Source: Trichomonas vaginalis G3
Lineage: Eukaryota > Parabasalia > Trichomonadida > Trichomonadidae
Length of the DNA: 64,000 nucleotides
Assembly (NCBI RefSeq): GCF_026262505.1
Contig: NC_067206.1
Coordinates: 15,248,205-15,312,204, forward strand
Reading direction: 5' to 3'
Of this stretch, positions 37,739-47,971 are shown in pieces. The first letter of the stretch is position 1. The number at the start of each line of letters is the position of its first letter. Under the pieces are notes generated by a model. That model was not told the DNA's origin. It was given only the letters and a program-made list of their open reading frames with translations, and did no database searches. A program made the translations under genes and the position numbers.

Positions 37739-37982
37739 CCGCAATGAAAATAATTGCAAATCAGAAGCAGATCTGAAAAAAGGCATCAAATTTTACAACA
37801 ACATGCCGCATTCATCGCTCCCACTCAATCCAAAAACAAACGTATACTTTACACCAAACGATTTTGAGGCAAGCGAGATTCAAAATCATTGGTACCAAAA
37901 TCCTAAGCAGGAACCATATTGGTACGTAGACGGAGAGCTTAAAAACCTCAGAGAGAGCATCGAAAACTTCAGAAACTCATAA
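37739..37982 (+). pseudogene. DDE transposase A, 3' part
   Basis: After the MITE end, open frame continues in typical C-terminal style: NMPHSSLPLNPKTNVYFTPN, then WYVDGELKNLRESIENFRN, which matches the tails of the transposases at 41635 and 55818 (WKVDGEIKDLRISLQHF, WIVDGVVKDLRESIRNF). It ends at a stop at 37982. With 3492-3795 and 33554-34164 it makes the third block of gene A. Confidence 0.8.
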
Positions 37983-38240
37983 TCTCAAGAAACTCAAATA
38001 AATTTTCAGAAAAATATCGATATAAGAAAGAATAAACAAGCATTTTACTAAGCATGAAAGGATATTTACTCTAATACAAGTTTGACTCTATACAAGCAAA
38101 AACGAAATTCAAGTTATAAGTTATCTACACAAAGTTACTCACAATAACAAGCAAATCAAAAGCACATCACATAAAAATTGTATTCCCCATTTCGATTTTC
38201 TCCAATTACCAATATTTCATTTTTTTATATAATTGAATAG

Positions 38241-38526
38241 GCATACTATATACCTCTCACGCTTCAATTCCTATGAGAAAGTTCGAAAACTTGGTCGCAA
38301 TCAGATGCAATTGCGACCAAGTTTTCGAACTTTCTCGAGGGAATGGAAGCCTATAATGCACTGATTTTGTATCAGTGCCTAGTAGGCTCTCATTCCCTCT
38401 CTGAAGCTGGGAAATTTTGTCTGAATAGTTTAACATTCAGACAAAATTTCCCAGCTTCAGAGTTGGAATTGAAGGGTGGGAGGTATATAGGCATACTATA
38501 TACCTCTCACCCTTCAATTTCAAATT
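38241..38526. repeat. Hairpin cassette
   Basis: Hairpins with arms GAAAGTTCGAAAACTTGG, GGAATGxxAGCCTA and CACTGAT apex, GCTGGGAAATTTTGTCTGAA, and AATTGAAGGGTGGGAGGTAT. A partial first hairpin lies at 38241-38275. It lies between the 3' end of gene A and the putative right end of its element. Confidence 0.85.
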
Positions 38527-38629
38527 AAACACTACTAAAACAATCATTTTCAATTTTTTTGTTAATTAATAAATAATAATAAATAAAAATCCTCACATAT
38601 TATAAATAATTTATTAAAAACCCTTTCGA

Positions 38630-38702
38630 TTTTTGCCGCGAAAAATAAGAGTAATTTTCACTTTTTTGTCACTTTTTCTAGGGAACCTTTTCCGTACGGA
38701 AC
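38630..38702. other. Possible right end of the family A element
   Basis: GCCGCGAAAAATAAGAGTAA, then TTTTTTGTCACTTTTTCTAGGG and TTCCGTACGGAAC. Its plan (GCCGCG, TGTCACTTTT/CTAG, then a CGTAC end) is that of the B-family right ends, and it lies 650 bp after the end of transposase A. Confidence 0.45.
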
Positions 38703-39031
38703 AAAAAATATATTTTCTTTTGAAAATGAATTTTTTAAAAAAGGAATTTTTTTTCGGTGCCATAGGAAGAATTGGAGGGTGTGACATACTAAAAGAAGAA
38801 TACTTGTTGGAAAATTATGAATGAATATCATAAATGTTGATAACGTGATTAAATATCTTAATCTTGCTCATTAATGAGCAAGAAACGAAGATTGCGCTCT
38901 TATTATCGATCAATACCGCTCTCACATTTTGAGTAAAGTGATTGAAAAAGCTGTGGAAATTGGTATATGCTTGTACTTCGTTCCAAATTCTGGGACAGAA
39001 ACGTCTCAGCTTTTAGATTGCTGCCTTTTTT

Positions 39032-39315
39032 CTTATATACGAAAAAAGGAGATTTGACAGAATGTCAAATCTCCTCAAAAAGTGACGGTTTACATGGCAA
39101 ACAATTGCGAGCAATTTTTAGCCATTTTGGCTGAGAACTAGGGTCTGTGAGGTACATAGATAGAATCAGTACCTCGCAGACTCTAGTTCTCTATATGGCG
39201 CCGAGAAATTTTCGTGAAATGCGACGACATTTCACTAAAATTTTCTCGACGCCATAGGATGAATTAGAGGGTGTGAGATACTATTACATATAATAGTACT
39301 CACACCCTCCAAAAC
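39032..39315. repeat. F-type end and hairpin cassette
   Basis: CTTATATACGAAAAAAGG, hairpin GGAGATTTGACAGAATGTCA..., AAAAAGTGAC and TTTACATG repeat the right end of element F (1308-3012). Then follow hairpins of the 250 bp array type: GAACTAGxGTCTGTGAGGTAC arms, TATGGCGCCGAGAAATTTTC arms, GAGGGTGTGAGATACTATTA arms. The last is cut by unrelated sequence after 39315. Confidence 0.7.
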
Positions 39316-40020
39316 CTCGAAAATCTCAAAATTTCCTGCAATTATCATCAACTTTGCATAGCACAATCGGCCAAAAATTCATTCAATTGTCCTTCTTCTC
39401 AATATTTCTTAACTCTTTCGATTTCTTTCAAAATATCTTTCAATAATCTTTCAATGATAAATATTATACAAAAACGATTAGTATGAAACTTTTTTGCATT
39501 TTAAAAATATTTTATATTTCTGTTTTTATTTCAATTTTTATATTTTTATTTTCCTTTTTTAGATGAAACTTATTTGTTTACCAATATTCCTTATTTTATC
39601 AAAATTTTCAATTGAATACTACAATAATTTTATCTCTCCTTTATTAAATTTTCGATTTTTATGTTAATTCTAATTCTTTGCACTATTTCTTGTCTAAATC
39701 TTCTAAAATTTTTATTTTAATTTAATTTGACACATAATCATCCTTTTAATTTTCGATTCAAATCCTTATCCTCTTCATTATTTTTCAATATTTTTATCGT
39801 AATTTGTAAAATTCGTTCTTTTATAGCTGTTTAAATAATCCAAAACCATGATATTTATTATTGTTAATTATTCCTAATCATGTTTTTTCCATTAATTTTA
39901 ATTTTTTTTTTCTGAACCATTTAAATTAATTTTGTTAAGAATATTTTTCAATATAGACTTCTGAAATAATTAAATTATTCTCAAATTCTCACAAATTATT
40001 TCATTTCAAATTTGTTTAAA
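39316..40020. other. Very AT-rich spacer
   Basis: No gene or repeat seen. The last 40 bases lead into the transposase at 40021, with a TTATTTCATTTCAAA initiator-like stretch. Confidence 0.5.
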
Positions 40021-40892
40021 ATGAATTTGTACACCTTAGTTGATTCAGCTTATCTTGAAACAGCTCTAGCACAGATTCAAAGGCGCACACCGTTAGCCAT
40101 TGTTCTCACAAATGTTCCATTAGTCAACAACACTATTCGTTCATCAATTAACAAGATAACATTTTACAAAGCTCTCTTATGTAATAGACTAATTACTATT
40201 GAAGAGTACTTACATCATACATACAAACTTCAAGAGTTTACTACTTTCTACATTAAATATAATAATCGACTCTACGAGTGTTCATCCATTTTGAAACACA
40301 GATATGACACTCTCCTTACCGATTATTTGATATTACAAAGTTCAAACGACTCTCGTATACAGGAAGAACCCTCATCAGCCAGCACTCCTCTACAACGCCA
40401 GCTTTCATCAGCCAGCACTACCAACTCTGTTCCACAGCCACAACTCTCTGCCAGCACTCCCCCACAACGCCAGCTCTCAACAGCCAACGCTCCTCTTCAA
40501 CGCCAGCTTTCATTAGCCAGCAGTACCAACACTCCCCCATAGCCACAACTCTCTGCCAACACTCATCTTCAACGCCAGCTCTCTGCCAACACCTCGGCAG
40601 AGCAACAACTCTCTGCCAATACTCAGCCTCAGCCTCACCCATCTGTGTCTATTCCCCTTAAGCGCGGGAGACCCAAAGTTAATGTACCAAAAGATCTTAA
40701 GGTAACTATTAGAAACCTAATTGAGCAGCATGGCCATCTTGGAATAATCTCCGCCTATAACCAAATAAATAAAGATATCGAATATGCCAAATCTCATTTT
40801 GAGGCATTTTTGGACATGAAGACGGGTATTGTTCCACAGCCAACGCCTACCCAAGCATGGTTCTCCGCTATTGAACGTTTTAAGCCCCTGAA
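40021..40892 (+). pseudogene. DDE transposase D, N-terminal part, with Ser/Gln-repeat linker
   Basis: From ATG 40021 (MNLYTLVDSAYLETALAQI), the N-terminal 60 residues have the window-wide HTH pattern (VDSAYLETAL, RRTPLAIVL, NVPLVNNTIRSSI, FYKALL). A long linker of about 100 residues has repeats of SASTPLQRQLS/SANTHLQRQL type. After it comes KRGRPKVNVPKDLKVTI, then a helical region. One stop (near 40540) interrupts the linker, and the B' element at 40893 cuts the gene before the catalytic core, which is absent from the window. Confidence 0.65.
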
Positions 40893-41583
40893 TATATCAT
40901 GCCGAAATGCATCACTAGCAAAAGTGACATTTGGCGCCAATTTTAAATTAGTGGATTTTGTGTTTATTATTTAAAAAATATAATTGATAAAATATAATTA
41001 ACATTAATAGAATAATATGGATAAGATTTGATAAAAAACAATCATAAATTTTTTGGGCGCCATATAGAGAACTATGGTCTGCGAGGTACATGGATAGAAT
41101 CAGTACCTTGCAGACTATAGTTCTCAGCCAAAATGGCTGAAAATTGCTCACAATTGTTGAAATTGTGAGCAATTTTTAGCCGTTTTGACTAAGAATTGGA
41201 GGGTGTGAGTACTATAGCATGTAATAGTATCTCACACCCTCCAATTCTTCCTATGGCGGCGAAAAATTTTTGGTGAAATGCGACGACATTTCACCAAAAA
41301 TTTTCGGCGCCATATAGAGAACTATAGTCTGCGAGGTACTGATTCTATCCATGTACCTCGCAGACCATAGTTCTCAGCCAAAATGCCTCTAAAATTTGTA
41401 TACCTATAAACTCAAACTTCAATATATTCAATTTTATTTTTATAATTAATTTAAATATATCCATATAATTCTAATGTTTTCTTTTAATTTAAAAAATAAT
41501 AATAATAATTAAAAATAAAAATAAAAATAAAAATAAACTTTTCTATAATATTTATAAAGCTGATTTGATATATAATACATTGT
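40893..41583. mobile_element. Truncated family B copy with empty Maverick and C sites
   Basis: The left end is TATATCATGCCGAAATGCAT, AAAAGTGACATTTGGCGCC. It runs on through TTAGTGGATTTTG (Maverick target, single TAGTGG at 40950-40955) and AAAAAACAATCATAAA (C target, single ACAAT at 41038-41042). It contains hairpins at 41052-41390, and then the same AT-rich right part as 33263-33450 until about 41583, where it joins family C sequence. The right end is missing. Confidence 0.85.
41052..41390. repeat. Hairpin cassette in the truncated B copy
   Basis: Six hairpins: GAACTATGGTCTGCGAGGTAC arms; AGCCAAAATGGCTGAAAATTG arms, meeting CAATTTTTAGCCGTTTTG; GGAGGGTGTGAGTACTATAG arms; GGCGAAAAATTTTTGGTG arms; GAACTATAGTCTGCGAGGTA arms; final AGCCAAAATG. 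It is closest to the 3113-3313 cassette and to the 250 bp array. Confidence 0.88.
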
Positions 41584-41599
41584 TAATTTGTGTTAAAAA

Positions 41600-43264
41600 T
41601 TAGATTTTATTTTCGATTTTAAATTATTACCCAATTAATTTTTTTGATTGGCTCTCCTCTCGCGGAAATGTTGAAGAGAAATCCTCAAATCCTTAATTTC
41701 TCCATCAACTTTCCAAAGGGGTTCTTTGGTGGTATCATATTTTTCGCTGATATCATAAAATTTGTTTGGTGTAAACCAGGTATGTATTTCTGGATTTCTT
41801 GGTAACTGTGTATGTGGTGTTGCGTTATAATTTTCGATTAAATTTTGAATTTGATCCCAAGCTACCTCATCAACTTGAATATTCTGCCAAAATCTTTCGA
41901 TTTTGCCATTCATGTAAGGGCAGTGTGGTATTATCGTGATTGATTCGACGTTTGCATTTTTTAATAAATTTTTGAAAACACCGTAGTTTTCAAGCCCATT
42001 GTCACTCCATATGGCAAACGGTTTGCCATATACATCGAAACATTGTTGAATGACACAACTTGTTTGTGCCGCTTCTTTAGTTTCGAGATGTGACCAAGCC
42101 AAAATGGTACGTGATTTATCGTCAATAACGGCATATAGATATTCACCTTGGCGATGATTTAAAAAGTGAATATCTACATGCCATATTTCATTAACGTAAA
42201 AAGCTTCGTATTTTGTTTGACCTTTTGCCTTTGAATTTTTTGGCGGTTGTGCAAGATTGAGAAGTTTGAAACATTTATTAACAGTTCTTTCGGAAAATTG
42301 AATGTTCAATAATTTACGGTCAAAATAATCTGTAATTTTTTCAAATGTTGAAGTTGTATTTGTGTGTATTGAATATGGGTCATCTTCTGAATTTATATCC
42401 GACTCTGTATCAATTGAATTTGGACTTGATGAAAATAATTCTTCGGCTGATGAATCGTCGGAATTTGAAGAGATTTCTGATGATAACTGTTCAGATGAAC
42501 TTGAAATGTCAAGAGAACTGTAATCAAACTCTGAATTTTGATTCCGTTGAGACAATCGTGGAATTGGAAAATGAATTTGAATATTTTGTTGATTTTGCAT
42601 TTGCGATTCAAGTATCATTTGACGATCTGTTATAATTCGGCCGAAAGCCTGGGAAATTCCTATTTTTTTGAACTTTATTATGTAAATTTTGGACAGTATT
42701 TATTAATTCTTGTGGTGGATCTTTTGGTTTTGGACCTGTACGTAATTTTGGAATTTCAATTTGATTGAAATTAAGAGCGTTTTTAAAAGTTTTATGTGAT
42801 ATTGTGGGAAAAATTCTTCCATCTGTTAAAGGGACATTTTGGAGAACGGTTTCGACGTTAATACCGCTTTGAATTTGTTGATTAGCTTGATTTAACCATT
42901 CTAAATCAATTAAATCGAAGATTCTACCACTCATTTGAAAATTATAAGTTTTGAAAAAAAACGTAAATCATTATTGAATCTAAAAATATTTATGTACAAA
43001 AAGTCGGTATATATTCTACAATTATTTAAAATAATGAAAAAGTTGATTTGTGAATCATTGAAATATTAATGCTGTTATATATATATATCAGATGATATAA
43101 GATGATTTTTTTAAATAAAAAATAAAATTTAATTTTTTAATTGTTAAAATAAGAATAGTAAGCTTGACAAGTAATTTAAGTTTTTGCTTTGTAAAGTTAT
43201 TTGGTTGGCAAATGCATTGTGTCGCTTTTTGTTTGAGTTCACTTTCCGTAATTTGTCTTATGAT
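41600..43264. mobile_element. Family C element with transposase, 5' (left) end truncated
   Basis: The right end, inward on the minus strand, is ATCATAAGACAAATTACGG, AAAGTGAACTCA, AAAAAGCGACAC, as in 33163. The last 330 bp are nearly identical to 32740-33163. The left end is not found before the junction with the B copy at about 41583, so the element looks end-deleted and cannot be complete. Confidence 0.7.
41635..42934 (-). CDS. IS3/IS481-like DDE transposase, one frameshift
   Basis: From ATG 42934: residues 1-70 hold the HTH (IDLEWLNQA, GINVETVL, NVPLTDGRIFPTIS), then linker GPKPKDPPQE. After an acidic Ser-rich linker follows the RVE catalytic core: IWHVDIHF (first D), YLYAVIDDKSRTILAW, FAIWSDNGLEN (second D), and YMNGKIERFWQ (E); 34 residues lie between the second D and the E. 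The C-terminus is WKVDGEIKDLR. A single frameshift in an A-run near 42640 separates the HTH part from the rest. The transposase would move family C elements (5 bp target duplication). Confidence 0.85.
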
Positions 43265-43678
43265 AAAACTTTGAAGTAATACGAGGTGAAGTGAAAAAAT
43301 GAATACATGCACTTTGCATTCCTCTCAATTTTTCACAACAGTTTGTTTCGACTAGTTTTCGTCAGGATCTATGATCTTTATCATAATAAAATATTTAATG
43401 CATGTTTACAGATTCAAATACAACAGATTTAAAAAGATCAAAAAAAGGCAGCAGTTGAAGATCTTTTTTAATTTTTATCAATAAAAATTTTAATTTGCCT
43501 GTCTCAAAGACTCCGCTTTCATTCAAGCTCGAATTGTTTAATTTTTTGAGCCTATTGAAAAAGCTTCAGAGCTTCTACTCTCTCCGCTCCATCCATTAAA
43601 ACGTGCTCCATTAGCCAACCTCTATCGTTGAACAATAAAAGTTGTCGAATTAAAAGAATTTCATGGTAATAATTGAAT
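43265..43678. other. Spacer without a gene
   Basis: No ORF or clear repeat. Two short complementary stretches (TGAAGTAATACGAGGTGAAG region) may be parts of decayed ends. Probably flank of a host pseudogene. Confidence 0.4.
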
Positions 43679-44382
43679 TTAAGTCATTAAAAAATTGTTA
43701 TAATTTGAGATTAATATATCCGAACATGGAAGGTTATTTGCATATTCAGGGTAATTTTTCAATAATTTTGTATATAAATTTGCAATTGCATAAATAGAAT
43801 ATTGATTTTCATGCTCAATAATGCTATAGAAAATTTCCTTCTTATATAAAACTGAGCTTTGAAAGAATTCAACGTCGAGAACATTGTTTTTAATCAAAGA
43901 AATCAATGTATCGATAATATAGAGTGGATTTTCATTGTTTTGTATGAAACGTAATATGTCATCAATTGATCGAAAAATATCGATAAATAAAGATATTGTA
44001 TGTTTTTAAAGCGTTAAAATGTATTAATTTGAATGCAAAAATGAAAAAAATCTGGTTGATATTTTGCGCCATATATGTGAACAAATTTTCCAGTAGTATC
44101 AGATCGATTTTATCGATATTTGAACAAGTGATATTTTGTATTGAGAAATTTAATATTGTTTCATTTTGGATAGATTGCTCGATAATTCATTGAAGAAGAG
44201 TCTATAGAATAGCTTAAATTCTGAGAGATATCTAAAATATAACTTAACAAAGAAGATTCGTCATGATAAATAGATTCTGAAAGTTCAATTTCAATCGGAA
44301 GGTTGAGATTCTGATCATTGATGAATCTGGAAGCAACAGAAAGTATGTATTGCTTATATGTCATAATTCCAAATATTGACAT
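43679..44382 (-). pseudogene. Host helical protein, decayed
   Basis: From ATG 44382 (MSIFGIMTYKQYILSVASR) the first 65 residues and later frames (SLIKNNVLDVEFFQ, EIFYSIIEHENQYSIYAIAN, LYTKLLKNYPEYANN) give an all-helical, Asn/Ile/Leu-rich protein with pairs of helices. At least two frame changes interrupt it. It resembles the N-terminal helical proteins common in trichomonad ankyrin and Armadillo-like families, and the gene at 61870-62975 in composition, but no family is recognised. The upstream region ends in the 44395-44440 hairpin. Confidence 0.5.
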
Positions 44383-44394
44383 TTAAAATTAACA

Positions 44395-44440
44395 TCATTC
44401 TTCCAAAAATTGAGCGAAGCTCAATTTTTGGAAGAATGAT
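44395..44440. repeat. Hairpin with 20 bp arms
   Basis: ATTCTTCCAAAAATTGAGC, GAA, GCTCAATTTTTGGAAGAAT, a perfect inverted repeat. It does not belong to the four-hairpin families. It lies just upstream of a start (44382). Confidence 0.8.
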
Positions 44441-44627
44441 TGGAATTCTATATTCCTTCAATAATGTTCCACCACAGTTGTCTGAAAAACCCTCTATAAA
44501 TTTTTCTGTAAACTTCATAAAAAAGTGAAAAAAGTGAATGTCTTTGAAAAGCAAATAAGAATTTTTTATTAATCAACCTGCTAAATAAGTAGTCAATTTT
44601 TTTGGTTTTATTCAAACTATTAATTTC

Positions 44628-45511
44628 ATGTCTTTGATCAACTCTTCTCCTCTCCTTGCCAAAGGTGCTCAAATGACAAAGAAGCATCTTGCGCCCAAGT
44701 CGCAAGCCAATTTAGAATCAGGATTACGCGTTTATCAGAGAATTTTAGCTAAAACTGATTTTAATAAGCCAATTTTCCCTATTACACTTGAATCTGCTGA
44801 AATATTCTTACTTGCATATGTAAAAGAAAACCTAACTGCCACAATTTCTACGTTGCAAAACCATATTTCTGCATTAAGACAGAAAATAAAAGAAGATTCT
44901 TCATTTGATTACACAGAAACTTATCAATTCAAATCGTTCGGAATACAAAAGATTTTCTTTTAGAAGAAGATTTGAAAAAAGCTTTATGACACATATGTAG
45001 ATGAACCCTCAGAAATAACTTTCATGGCGCTCGGATCTTTACTTTTTTTCGGATTTTTAAGAATATCTGAAGCTTTAGATCTCCAAAAAAGGATGTTTCA
45101 TGGGACAAAGACGGAAGAATTATTCTTACTTTACGTCAGACAAAAGCCTCGCAGATTAAGCCCGTCGATGTTTACATTACTAAAGATGAGCATTATTTCA
45201 ATCCTCATATATGGTTTTGTAAATTTTACTCAGAAGTTTTCAACCGCATGCTTCCTTCAATGAAATTCTTCCCAAAATGTTATTCTTATTACCGAAGATT
45301 TATTCTCAGACATCTTGAGCATGCTGGTGTAACTGGAAATTATGGTACCCATTCATTTCGTAAAGGTGCCGCACATGAAGCATCTTTACATTTTTTACGT
45401 GACAATCAGATAAAATCTTTAGGTCGGTGGCATTCAGAATGCTACACTATATATACAAATGTCACACCCATTGAAGTGGCAGATGTTTTTGCCCAAAAAA
45501 TGAACGAATAA
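44628..45511 (+). pseudogene. Crypton-like tyrosine recombinase, broken
   Basis: The N-terminal part has a core-binding helical domain (SQANLESGLRVYQRILAK). The catalytic part follows: LLFFGFLRISEALDL with the first Arg; YGTHSFRKGAAHEASL with the HxxR; SLGRWHSECYTIYTNV with the second His and the Tyr nucleophile. This is the R-H-R-H-Y set of tyrosine recombinases. Cryptons are DNA transposons encoding only such an enzyme. About two frame breaks. No reverse transcriptase is seen nearby, so a DIRS-type element is less likely. Confidence 0.7.
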
Positions 45512-47971
45512 AGACTTCATTTTTTTTACTTATTTTCTGAAGTTTACAAGAAAAATTGAGAGGGTTTGGAAGAAAACTGTGGTAATATTATTGAATGAAA
45601 TAGAATTAAAAAATATATTTATATAACAATAGTTGTGACACTTTTTACGGGCTTATAAATAAGCCCAAAAGTATCAAGCAACTATTAAAATATATTTCAG
45701 CCTATTATCAAGGCTAAATTTTTCACCGGAAGCGGATCAAAAATTAATAAGATTTACGGTGAACCAATTATGACACTCATGTAATTTGTGATATTACCCA
45801 GATATAAACACAACTGATATTACACAGCTAATAATTGAGTCAAATAACGAAATTGTGTATTACATTATACTTATATTTATTAAATTTTGTAGTAAATGAA
45901 TGCTTAATCCTTTATTATAATGAATTCGACTTTAACATCACAAAAATATGTTATTTGCTATATTAAAACGTAATTTCCCGCAGAATCTGATAGTACACAC
46001 CAAAACAAATCATTTAGTGGTCTTTGAATTGAAAAATATGCAATACCAAATCTATATTCATTATTTTAATATTATTAATCCTTTCTTTGCAAAAATATTC
46101 AACTTCAAAGAGTATTATGCTTTACCTAGTAATGACCTTGAATTTTCAAAAAACAATAAAAGTGAAATATTAAAGATTGGATTTCAATCCCGGATTATTT
46201 GCAAAAAAGTGACAACTACACCACTGTTCATACTGCTTGCTGTATTTTATATATCACAAAGCTTTGAACACTAGATGATTTAATCTATTTAATTAGTAAA
46301 TGTTATGATTTAGTTTCTTAAAATCAAAAGTATTTATTGAAGAAAAAATGAATTGAATAGCAAAAAGTCAAAAAAATGTAAACAAATTAGATTTTTAATG
46401 GAACAAATGTTAATTTTTCATTCACATTCTCATTTTAGAAAAAATTTGGAAAGCTCAGAAGCCTTCTAATTCAATCATTGGTAGTCTAACGTTGATTATT
46501 TGATAATGCCGAGCCATATTACCATTCTTTGGAATCGAAATAATATTGTAACGCATCAACAAGTTAAACAATACGACAAAATTTACATATGATATGTTTT
46601 CATCGAATTATCATCTACCTTTGGTATTAAATTAAAATATCAATATATTTTAGTAGTTATTGGATTCAATATGATAGTCATTGAGTTACATTGTACTAAA
46701 CTCAATTGCTTTACAAAATTAATCGTTTACAAACTACAAAAAACTAACAATAACTTTACTTTGTAAAAAAGTGCGTCATTTTTATTCGTTATACTTACAG
46801 AATGCAAACATTACGAGAAATATTTACATTTGTAAATGCAACAAGTAAGTATATCAGATTTTAAATGTAAATGTAGTTTATCTCTCTCATATCCTTTTTA
46901 AACGATATAAAATGCATTCGAACACATGCACTACCAAATAATTAACGTAAACATAACTTAGGAAAGGCTCCATTCGTAATTTAATTTTTCGACTTATATT
47001 TCGACAATTTGAAATCGCTTGAAAGGCTTGCTATTGATTAAATTCGGAAAATATAACCTAATTATGTATTATATTGTTGACTTAAACTATTATACAAATA
47101 TGTTTTTCTAAAAATTTAAGAAGATATAATTTTGATTTCGCCAAATTTATGTAATTCATATATCACCAAAATATTTGAACTACATTTCGTGATGCATCAT
47201 GTATCATACTCGTAAAACAGTATTATCTCCTTAATAAACCGCTTAGTCTATTCTTTGAGTCATTTGAAAACTAACTATGTTTTTCAAACGTAGTTCATTT
47301 AATACACCGACTAACATCATTATCATTTTCACTACAGAATTGTAAAATTTAGAATATAACGGAAATAATTGATATAAAAGTATCAAAGATGAAACTTAAA
47401 AACAGATAGTTTGAAATACCTAGTCCATCATACTAGTAACAACAACTTAGATTTTATAAATTCAGAATAATGGTGGAATTATGATTCAGAAATGAACAAA
47501 TATTGAGTTTAGATACAAAGTATCAGTCATAAATTCATATACTTATCAAAAAAATATTTTATGAATGAGATAATAAGCAAATTTAGTTATTTCATTGAAT
47601 TCTCAATCCGAATATCTTTCATTTAGGATGAATAATAAAACCATCTATAGTCCTGAGATACAGCCATGAGTTGTAAAGCTAGCAGACTGATATTGAGAGT
47701 GGAATCCCTTCTTTTATTCCGAAAATAGAATTTTAAACAAATATATGAGGAGCACCACATTTGTAGTATGAATTCTAACTCCCTTTGGGTGGGGTTCATG
47801 GCGAAATCACTTCTTCTCTCATTCTTTGATTTTTGAAATAATTTGAGCTCAATTCCGTTACCGAAATTTGACTTTAAATTTATCTATAGAATTCAAAGAC
47901 ACTAATTTGGGCATCATTAAAATTATTATTTATGAAGATTTTGACACTGCCCTAACGCCAGAATTTTTGTA
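45512..47971. other. AT-rich intergenic stretch with one weak ORF
   Basis: One frame at 45948-46274 (108 residues, Phe/Ile/Tyr-rich, e.g. YQIYIHYFNIINPFFAKIF) looks like chance AT-rich sequence. It ends near an AAAAAAGTGACAAC motif (about 46207). GTGACACTTTTTACGG at 45640 has the look of a lone transposon end. Otherwise no gene is seen up to 47971. Confidence 0.5.

Noticed and set aside
44448-44705. Minus-strand ORF overlapping the tyrosine recombinase start
   Set aside because: No domain, and it overlaps a better-supported gene.
45948-46274. A 108-residue ORF as a gene
   Set aside because: Strong AT bias, no initiator motif, no recognisable pattern; kept only as a remark under the spacer.
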